A stretch of DNA of 64,000 nt from JADCCX01 sp031431475 (GTDB taxonomy: Bacteria > Pseudomonadota > Alphaproteobacteria > Rhizobiales > Beijerinckiaceae), in contig JANPDL010000027.1 of the NCBI GenBank assembly GCA_031431475.1, positions 1 to 64,000 of the forward strand, read 5' to 3'. Positions 58,257 through 64,000 of the stretch are shown one piece after another (positions within the stretch are counted from its first letter, which is position 1; each line of letters begins with the position of its first letter). The notes below the pieces were generated by a model, which did not search any database, was not told the origin of the DNA, and saw nothing but the letters and a program-made list of their open reading frames with translations. Position numbers and translations under genes: made by a program.

Positions 58257-58823
58257 GTGAAACACTCACTTGCTCCCATCCTGATGACCCTGGCGCTGGC
58301 CGTGGCCGTGCCTTCCACTGCAGTCTTCGCTCAGGAAGCTGTCGTGACCGTCGGCGGCGCGCCGATGTTTCCGTCGCAGAACATCGTGCAGAATGCCGTG
58401 AACTCCAAGGATCACACAACACTCGTTGCCGCCGTCAAGGCCGCCGGTCTGGTGAATACCCTGTCTTCGCCCGGTCCTTTCACGGTTTTTGCGCCGACCA
58501 ACGCCGCTTTCGCAAAGTTGCCAGCAGGCACGGTTGAAACCCTGGTCAAGCCCGAGAACAAGGCTGCGTTGACGGGCATCCTGACGTATCACGTCGTTTC
58601 GGGTCGCCTGACGGCAGCGGATCTTTCGAGCCGCATCGCCAGCGGCGGCGGCAAGGCGCGGTTAACCACGGTGCAGGGCAAGCCGCTGACCGTGACCTCG
58701 TCGGGCCGAAACCGCTTCACAATCACCGACGCAAAGGGTGGACGATCCACAATTACGATTGCGGATGTGCTGCAATCGAACGGTGTCATTCATGTCGTGA
58801 ATTCGGTGCTGATCCCGGGTTGA
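58257..58823 (+). CDS. Secreted fasciclin-domain protein
   Basis: 188 residues: signal peptide (about 1-25, ending AVFA) and a single FAS1 domain with NIVQNAVNSKDHTTLVAAVKAAGLVNTLSSPGPFTVFAPTNAAFAKLPAGTVETL and ADVLQSNGVIHVVNSVLIPG at the C-terminus. FAS1 domains mediate adhesion or protein contacts in the periplasm or outside. GTG start with AAGGA upstream. Confidence 0.9.
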   Translation: MKHSLAPILMTLALAVAVPSTAVFAQEAVVTVGGAPMFPSQNIVQNAVNSKDHTTLVAAVKAAGLVNTLSSPGPFTVFAPTNAAFAKLPAGTVETLVKPENKAALTGILTYHVVSGRLTAADLSSRIASGGGKARLTTVQGKPLTVTSSGRNRFTITDAKGGRSTITIADVLQSNGVIHVVNSVLIPG

Positions 58824-58856
58824 TCCCCGCAGAAAGGCTGGCCTGAAATGCAACAC

Positions 58857-58879
58857 TCCCGGTCTGGTCAAGACCGGGA
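58857..58879. terminator. Bidirectional hairpin between the fasciclin and tctA genes
   Basis: TCCCGGTCT (58857-58865) and AGACCGGGA (58871-58879), perfect 9-base arms around GGTCA, between two convergent genes. Tails are not strongly T-rich, so efficiency is unknown. Confidence 0.65.
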
Positions 58880-58890
58880 ACTGTTCTGAT

Positions 58891-60381
58891 TCACGCCTTC
58901 CGCATCATCCCCCACAGTTTCGGCCCCACCAGTGCCAGCACGGCCAGCGCCAGCAGGCTCGCCGAGATCGGCTTGGTCAGGAATGTCATCATGTCGCCCT
59001 GGCTGATGGTCATGGCCTGTCGGAAGTTCTGTTCCGCCAGTGGCCCCAGGATCATGCCGATGATCACCGGTGCGGTGGGAAAATCATAGCGGCGCATGAA
59101 GAAGCCCATTGCGCCCATGGCGTAGAGCAGCAGCAGGTCCACCACGGAACGGCTGATGCCATAGGTGCCGATGGTGGCGAACACGAGGATGCCGCCGTAG
59201 AGCAGCGGTGTGGGGATGCGCAGGATTTTCACCCACAGGCCAACCAGCGGCAAGTTCAGCACCAGCAGCATCACGTTGCCGATGTAGAGCGAGGCGATCA
59301 GGCCCCAGACCAGCTCCGGCTTGGTGGCGAACAGCTGCGGGCCGGGGTTGATATTGTAGCTCTGGAAGGCCGAGAGCATGATCGCCGCCGTGGCCGACGT
59401 CGGCAGGCCCAGCGCCAGCATCGGCACCAGCACGCCCGCAGCCGAAGCGTTGTTCGCAGCCTCGGGCCCTGCCACGCCTTCGATGGCGCCGTGGCCGAAT
59501 TCCTCGGGGTATTTCGTCAGCTTCTTCTCGGTATAGTAACTGAGAAATGTGGGAATTTCTGCGCCGCCCGCAGGCATGGCACCGATGGGAAAGCCGATAA
59601 ACGCGCCGCGTATCCATGGCTTCCACGAGCGCGCCCAATCTGCCTTCGACATCCACAGCGAATCCTTCACCTCCAGCACAGAATCGTCCTGGGTTTTTGA
59701 GGATTTCTGGAATGCCAGATAAAGCGTCTCGCCCACCGCGAAAAGACCAACGGCGACCACGATGACGTTGATGCCATCGAACAGTTCGGTGACGCCGAAG
59801 GTGAAGCGCGCCTGCCCGGTCTGGTTGTCGATGCCGATCATGCCGAGGAAGATGCCGATGGCCAGCGCCGTGAGGCCGCGCACGGCGGAGGAACCGAGAA
59901 CCGCCGAAACCGTGACGAAGGACAGGATCATCAGGGCGAAGTAATCAGCAGGGCCGAACATCAGGGCCAGATTGACCACGGGTTCCGCGAGAAAGGTGAT
60001 GCCGATGGTGCCGATGGTTCCGGCGACAAAGGACCCTATGGCGGCGGTCGCAAGTGCGGCACCGGCGCGGCCCTTCTTGGCCATCTTGTTGCCTTCAAGC
60101 GAGGTGACGATGGAGGCGCTCTCCCCTGGCGTATTGAGCAGGATGGACGTGGTTGAACCACCGTACATCGCGCCATAATAAATGCCCGCGAACAGGATCA
60201 GCGCCGCCGTGGGTTCAACCTTGTAGGTCAGCGGCAGGAGGAGCGCGATGGTGAGCGCCGGTCCCAGCCCCGGCAACACGCCGATGGCGGTGCCGACGGT
60301 GACGCCGACGAAGGCCCAGAGGAGATTTAACGGCTGCAGCGCAACGCCGAAGCCGTTCATGAGATGGCCGAAGGTATTCAT
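58891..60381 (-). CDS. tctA: Tripartite tricarboxylate transporter large permease TctA
   Basis: 496 residues, about twelve membrane helices. LWAFVGVTVGTAIGVLPGLGPALTIALLLPLTYKVEPTAALILFAGIYYGAMYGGSTTSILLNTPGES is the TctA signature; FIGFPIGAMPAGGAEIPTFLSYYTEKKLTK follows mid-protein. It pairs with TctB to import a carboxylate delivered by TctC. Its ATG overlaps the tctB stop (60378-60381). Confidence 0.95.
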   Translation of the reverse strand: MNTFGHLMNGFGVALQPLNLLWAFVGVTVGTAIGVLPGLGPALTIALLLPLTYKVEPTAALILFAGIYYGAMYGGSTTSILLNTPGESASIVTSLEGNKMAKKGRAGAALATAAIGSFVAGTIGTIGITFLAEPVVNLALMFGPADYFALMILSFVTVSAVLGSSAVRGLTALAIGIFLGMIGIDNQTGQARFTFGVTELFDGINVIVVAVGLFAVGETLYLAFQKSSKTQDDSVLEVKDSLWMSKADWARSWKPWIRGAFIGFPIGAMPAGGAEIPTFLSYYTEKKLTKYPEEFGHGAIEGVAGPEAANNASAAGVLVPMLALGLPTSATAAIMLSAFQSYNINPGPQLFATKPELVWGLIASLYIGNVMLLVLNLPLVGLWVKILRIPTPLLYGGILVFATIGTYGISRSVVDLLLLYAMGAMGFFMRRYDFPTAPVIIGMILGPLAEQNFRQAMTISQGDMMTFLTKPISASLLALAVLALVGPKLWGMMRKA

Positions 60382-60875
60382 ATCAATGCCTCGATCAGGC
60401 CGGAGCCAATCTTGTAGCCGAGCACCCGGTCGAAGCCGACGTATGCCACAAAGGCGAGTACGAAACCGATGATGGCATCCCGGACAAGCTGTTGGCTGCC
60501 AAATGCGCGTGCCGTGAAAAGAAACAGGAGGGTGGACGACAGGATAAAGCCGATCACGTCGATCAGCGCGGCGTTGACCGCAAGCCCGCCGACCAGCCAG
60601 AGCCCACCGGGCCAGTCGACCTCGCCGAAATCATCGGTTTCATGCGACCAGCCACCGCTGAGTGCGTCCTTGACGAGGAAAAGCCCCATGACGACCAGCA
60701 TGGCAGATGTGGCCCAGGCGAACGCACGGGGACCGACTGCGGCATAGGCCGATTGCGGAATTTCAGTTGTCTGCCAGGCCGCGATAAGCCCCAGCACAAC
60801 AACGCCGATGGCGATGCCAAGGTCGCCTTTCGCGAGACCGCGTGGTGCGGTTGCGGAAACATTTTCACCGGTCAT
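60378..60875 (-). CDS. tctB: Tripartite tricarboxylate transporter small permease TctB
   Basis: 165 residues, four membrane helices, with GLIAAWQTTEIPQSAYAAVGPRAFAWATSAMLVVMGLFLVKDAL at the N-terminal half, as in TctB. Overlaps tctA by 4 bases; the binding-protein gene is 49 bases upstream with a solo palindromic arm between. Confidence 0.92.
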   Translation of the reverse strand: MTGENVSATAPRGLAKGDLGIAIGVVVLGLIAAWQTTEIPQSAYAAVGPRAFAWATSAMLVVMGLFLVKDALSGGWSHETDDFGEVDWPGGLWLVGGLAVNAALIDVIGFILSSTLLFLFTARAFGSQQLVRDAIIGFVLAFVAYVGFDRVLGYKIGSGLIEALI

Positions 60876-60893
60876 TCATTCCCCCGCTTTTCC

Positions 60894-60913
60894 CCTTCTC
60901 CCTTGGGAGAAGG
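60894..60913. repeat. Solo terminal palindrome of the 119-bp element
   Basis: CCTTCTCCC/GGGAGAAGG palindrome identical in arms to one end of copies A-C, without the rest of the element. It lies between the tctC-type gene (stop at 60925) and the tctB start, so it could act as an attenuator that reduces permease relative to binding protein. Confidence 0.75.
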
Positions 60914-60924
60914 GGAAATCAATT

Positions 60925-61896
60925 TCAGCTCGACAGCCCCAGGTCCTTCAGGATTGCAGTGATCCGTTCAATCTCTGCCGTCAGGAAGGCACCATAGGCA
61001 TCCCCGGAGAGATAAACCCCCGTCCAGTCCTTCTTCTCGAGCTCTACCTTCCACGTAGCCCCCGCCACCATCCTGTCGAAGAGCACGATCAGCGCTGCGC
61101 GCTGGGCTGGCGTGATCCCGGGCGCGCCGAAAACACCGCGCCAGTTGAACAGCTCAACATCCACACCCTGTTCCTTGAAGGTTGGAACGTCGATGCCGGG
61201 CAGGCGCTTGTCCGACGAGATCGCGAGGATGCGCATCTTGCCAGCCTTGACCTGTTCGGAGAACTCACCGTAGCCCGAGATGCCGCCGGAGACCTGCGAT
61301 CCCAGAATGGCCGCCTGTGCTGGTCCGCCACCTGCAAAAGCCACATAAGCCGCCTTCTTCGCCTCAACACCCACAGCCTTCGCCATCATGCCCGCGAGGA
61401 TATGATCCGAACCACCGGCGGAACCACCAGCGATCGAAACCTTGCCGGGATCAGCTTTGAAGGCCGCCATGAAATCGGCCAGCGTCTTGAATGGCGATGT
61501 CGCCGGAACGGCGAGAACAAGCGCCTCACCAGTCAGGCGTGCCAGCGGCACCAGATCCGTCATCTTGACTGGGCTCTTGTTGGCGATGAGCGAACCCACC
61601 ATGACCATACCGCCGACCATCACGGCGTTTTCTTTGCCCTTCTTTGAGCCCAGGAATTTCGGCAGGCCGACGGCACCGCCAGCGCCGGGTGCATGCTCAA
61701 ACTGGAAATTCGTCACGATTCCATCAGCGCGCATGACCTGCTCAATGGAGCGACCGGTCTGGTCCCAGCCACCGCCGGGAGCCGCAGGCACAAACATTTC
61801 AATGGTCGTGATGGCCTGCGCCGAGGCCGGGATACCCAAAGCGGCGGTTGCACCTGCGGCAAGGCCAAGCTGAACAGTCTGGCGGCGTGAAAACAT
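60925..61896 (-). CDS. tctC: Tripartite tricarboxylate transporter substrate-binding protein TctC
   Basis: 323 residues. MFSRRQTVQLGLAAGATAALG is a Tat signal (SRRQT), unlike the Sec signal of the Bug protein at 15233; mature sequence EMFVPAAPGGGWDQTGRSIEQVM and LPGIDVPTFKEQGVDVELFNWRGVFGAPGI are Bug/TctC type. GGGAGA precedes the ATG at 61896. First gene of a tctC-tctB-tctA operon that is preceded by the UPF0280 and 6-hydroxynicotinate reductase genes; it may bind a nicotinate-derived acid. Confidence 0.93.
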   Translation of the reverse strand: MFSRRQTVQLGLAAGATAALGIPASAQAITTIEMFVPAAPGGGWDQTGRSIEQVMRADGIVTNFQFEHAPGAGGAVGLPKFLGSKKGKENAVMVGGMVMVGSLIANKSPVKMTDLVPLARLTGEALVLAVPATSPFKTLADFMAAFKADPGKVSIAGGSAGGSDHILAGMMAKAVGVEAKKAAYVAFAGGGPAQAAILGSQVSGGISGYGEFSEQVKAGKMRILAISSDKRLPGIDVPTFKEQGVDVELFNWRGVFGAPGITPAQRAALIVLFDRMVAGATWKVELEKKDWTGVYLSGDAYGAFLTAEIERITAILKDLGLSS

Positions 61897-61933
61897 GATC
61901 GTCTCCCAAATATTCGGTTTCTTGACAACCTTT

Positions 61934-62824
61934 TTAAGCCATGGGGAACAAGAGTCCAGACCGGCCCTGAACGATACGCCACTTGCCCTGCACAACGAGG
62001 GCTGCCGCAAGGATTAGCGCGGCATCAAGCAGCCGCTGTGCTTGATCAGACCCGGCGGACAGCGCGGCAAGAACCTGATTCTCCGGCAGCGCTCCCACAT
62101 GCGTGGTGACCAGCAATTCACCGAGATCCGAATCGGGATCGAGCGATTGCGCACAGGCGCGGCTGACGGCGGGATCAGCCACATCAACGACATTGGCGAT
62201 GATGGTGGCGGCGGCGTCTGCCTCAGCCGCCGAATGCGCAAGCACTGTCACGGCATCGGCGATTCCCAGAGAAAACGAGCGCCCGCGCCAGCCTGATGTG
62301 GCGATACCGCGGATGCCAGAGCCATGACATACACGGATCGCGGCTTCTGGCATTGCCTCAGCGAGATCAGGTACAATGCCGATGCGGAGCATCTCGTTAT
62401 CCACGACATGCACCGCGATATCGCCGCCGTTGTTAACATAGAGCGTGCGCATATCCGGCGTGGCGGCCAGCATGATCGCGCTGATCTCGTCTGCCACAGC
62501 ACCAGCAACCGCAGCCATCGGCGTGATGAAGACAGCTCGATGCGGCCAGCATGCTGCGATCATGCGGCGGGCGATGGGCGAGGATGCATCGGGCGGCCTG
62601 TCGCCGGACAATGGCTTGCGAAGCAGGTTCAATTCACTGGCGAGCTCATGAAGGACAGTGTGGAATCGTTCGCTCGCGGCGGCATAACTTCTTGAAACGA
62701 GCGCCGGATCGCCCTCTACCTTGATCACCAGATCGATAGGCCCGTGCTGCAGATGCAGCCGCCCGCCCGGCAGCACGCCAACCTGCGGCTCTCTCCAGCT
62801 CACCCGTCCGCTCTCAAAGGCCAT
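61934..62824 (-). CDS. UPF0280 family protein (ApbE-like fold)
   Basis: 296 residues. RMIAACWPHRAVFITPMAAVAGAVADEISAIMLAATPDMRTLYVNNGGDIAVHV and GIRGIATSGWRGRSFSLGIADAVTVLA match UPF0280, which is structurally related to ApbE FAD:protein FMN transferases. Family function is not proved. Its start overlaps the reductase gene end by 25 bases, so the two are coupled; the reductase of Eubacterium barkeri is reported to carry covalently bound flavin, which makes a flavin-attachment role attractive. Confidence 0.85.
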   Translation of the reverse strand: MAFESGRVSWREPQVGVLPGGRLHLQHGPIDLVIKVEGDPALVSRSYAAASERFHTVLHELASELNLLRKPLSGDRPPDASSPIARRMIAACWPHRAVFITPMAAVAGAVADEISAIMLAATPDMRTLYVNNGGDIAVHVVDNEMLRIGIVPDLAEAMPEAAIRVCHGSGIRGIATSGWRGRSFSLGIADAVTVLAHSAAEADAAATIIANVVDVADPAVSRACAQSLDPDSDLGELLVTTHVGALPENQVLAALSAGSDQAQRLLDAALILAAALVVQGKWRIVQGRSGLLFPMA

Positions 62825-64000
62825 GGATTGACGGGGTTGGCGAATTCCACCCGCGCGTCCCCGCCATAGGCACGGATCACATCGGTAACGGCCACGATCT
62901 CGCTTGTGTGCCCCCCGGACGCTTCATACAACGCCCTTGGGAGCGTGAACTCTATGGGCGCGACAAGTGCAGGCGTGGGCACATAGCCGAAGGCATTCTT
63001 CGGCAGGCGCAACACGTCTACCATGACAGTGATACCACCACCAGGCCAGAGCATGGCAGGTGCGCCACCGAGCGTGACCTTCGTCGTGCCATCCTGCACA
63101 GAGCGCGTGAGCAGGACAGGGTTTTCCGTCACACCCGCCCGCAGGCTGCCGCCCGCACCTGCCATGAACAGCACGGTGCAGGTCGAGGGCTCACAATTCT
63201 CGCCGATGCGGTCCACTACGACGCGGACGTCAGAGGGCATGGCGGCGGGCTGTGGCACGAGGTTCTCGTCCAGTACGCACCACAGCGCATCTTCCCCTGT
63301 TGTAGAGGTCAGCAGCAGGCGCAGGCCCGGCCATGCCACGGCAGGATCGATCCTCTGGATGATCGACAGGGGATCGGTGATATCCGTGCCGCCCCAGCCC
63401 ATGCCGGGGTTGGCCACCTGAAAATAGCGGCCCGGTGTGGATTTGCGCCCTTTCACGCGGATTCCGCCAGGGCGCATATCCAGCACCCTTCCCGCCTGAT
63501 GCTCGGTCAGCACGCCGGTGATGTGGTCATCAACGACGATCACCTCATCCACATGGCCCAGCCATTGTTTCGCGAAAATGCCTACGGTGGCGGAACCGCA
63601 GCCCACACGCATGCGGCGCTCTGGGTTGCCGTCGACGATAGGGGCCTTGCCCGCCTGCACCACGACAGAATGGCCATTGTCGATGGTGAGTTCGACCGCT
63701 TCGCCGTTGCAAAGCTTCAGCAATGTGTCGCACGTGACATTGCCCTCTTTCTTCGAGCCGCCGGTGAGGTGCCGTACCCCACCGAGCGACAGCATCTGCG
63801 ATCCGTATTCCGCCGTCGTGACATGGCCGACCTGCTCGCCCCCGCAGCGAATGGCTGCTGTCTCCGGGCCAAGGTGACGATCCGTGTCGATCTTCACCTT
63901 GACGCCGCAATAGCTGAAGATGCCCTCGGTCACGACGGTGACGGTGTCGACTCCGTTATGCTTCTGGGAGACGATAAAGGGGGCGGGCTTGTAGTCGGGA
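62800..64000 (-). CDS. hnr: 6-hydroxynicotinate reductase (partial, N-terminus beyond the window)
   Basis: About 400 residues are visible; the reading frame stays open to the right edge (residues ...DYKPAPFIVSQKHNGVDTVTVV upstream of the GTG at 63933), so the start and any ferredoxin-like N-terminal domain lie outside. Sequence such as RMRVGCGSATVGIFAKQWLGHVDEVIVVDDHITGVLTEHQAGRVLDMRPGGIRVKGRKSTPGRYFQVANPGMGWGGTDITDPL matches 6-hydroxynicotinate reductase (EC 1.3.7.1), which uses reduced ferredoxin to make 1,4,5,6-tetrahydro-6-oxonicotinate in nicotinate breakdown. It overlaps the UPF0280 gene. Confidence 0.82.
   Translation of the reverse strand, partial: PDYKPAPFIVSQKHNGVDTVTVVTEGIFSYCGVKVKIDTDRHLGPETAAIRCGGEQVGHVTTAEYGSQMLSLGGVRHLTGGSKKEGNVTCDTLLKLCNGEAVELTIDNGHSVVVQAGKAPIVDGNPERRMRVGCGSATVGIFAKQWLGHVDEVIVVDDHITGVLTEHQAGRVLDMRPGGIRVKGRKSTPGRYFQVANPGMGWGGTDITDPLSIIQRIDPAVAWPGLRLLLTSTTGEDALWCVLDENLVPQPAAMPSDVRVVVDRIGENCEPSTCTVLFMAGAGGSLRAGVTENPVLLTRSVQDGTTKVTLGGAPAMLWPGGGITVMVDVLRLPKNAFGYVPTPALVAPIEFTLPRALYEASGGHTSEIVAVTDVIRAYGGDARVEFANPVNPWPLRADG

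Overview
The window looks like chromosomal DNA of an alphaproteobacterium, most likely a Rhizobiales/Hyphomicrobiales member. Reasons: high-GC codon use throughout; alphaproteobacterial marker genes (an RpoH with its RpoH box, a TrcR/DUF1013 protein, a DUF4164-ZapA pair, cpoB-tilS, homospermidine synthase, OpgG, a PhyR-era style ECF/zinc anti-sigma pair); many solitary Bug/TctC-type binding proteins; and dispersed intergenic palindromes of the kind common in that order. No rRNA, tRNA, phage structural gene, transposase or CRISPR array was seen.

Layout. 1-10.5 kb: a CAAX-type protease and PepF peptidase, an HNH protein, an unrecognised two-gene membrane pair, dsbB and a DedA-like protein, an RluD-type pseudouridine synthase, then a small accessory stretch (second HNH protein, parDE, hicAB) ending at rpoH and trcR. 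10.5-14 kb: an ECF sigma/anti-sigma operon facing a metallo-hydrolase, a TPR protein and a DoxX protein; two matching ECF-type promoters point outward from the gap. 14-18 kb: tartrate/malate-type dehydrogenase, a Bug protein and a cobalt-type nitrile hydratase operon. 18-27 kb: pbpC and a giant alpha-2-macroglobulin gene (cell-envelope pair), then hmgA with a palindromic operator. 27-35 kb: cpoB-tilS, an acetyltransferase-like protein, Nudix, PhzF, a sugar-acid dehydratase and an SDR. 35-38.6 kb: DUF4164, zapA, a PaaK-like ligase with a degenerate P-loop, and a probable restriction-modification pair (HNH nuclease plus cytosine-5 methyltransferase).

38.7-43.4 kb is a polyamine region: homospermidine synthase, a RelBE pair, a GNAT enzyme and ornithine decarboxylase. 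The decarboxylase has a long structured leader that I take to be the speF leader RNA. Ornithine decarboxylase makes putrescine and homospermidine synthase condenses it. 43.4-58.8 kb: opgG (periplasmic glucans), an S4 protein, an acyltransferase, an aldehyde dehydrogenase, higBA, several SDRs, a LysR regulator, LpxL, TspO, an M20 amidohydrolase, a Na/Pi cotransporter and a fasciclin protein. 58.9-64 kb: a complete TctA-TctB-TctC transporter followed by an ApbE-like UPF0280 protein and a partial 6-hydroxynicotinate reductase, suggesting uptake and reductive breakdown of a nicotinate-type compound.

Structures that genes do not explain: three copies of an exactly 119-bp mosaic palindromic element plus one solo arm. 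One copy supplies the start codon and first 26 codons of pbpC. There is also a 145-bp inverted repeat that contains the pbpC stop codon, a nested palindrome upstream of ornithine decarboxylase, and divergent ECF promoters. Four type II toxin-antitoxin loci lie within 41 kb.
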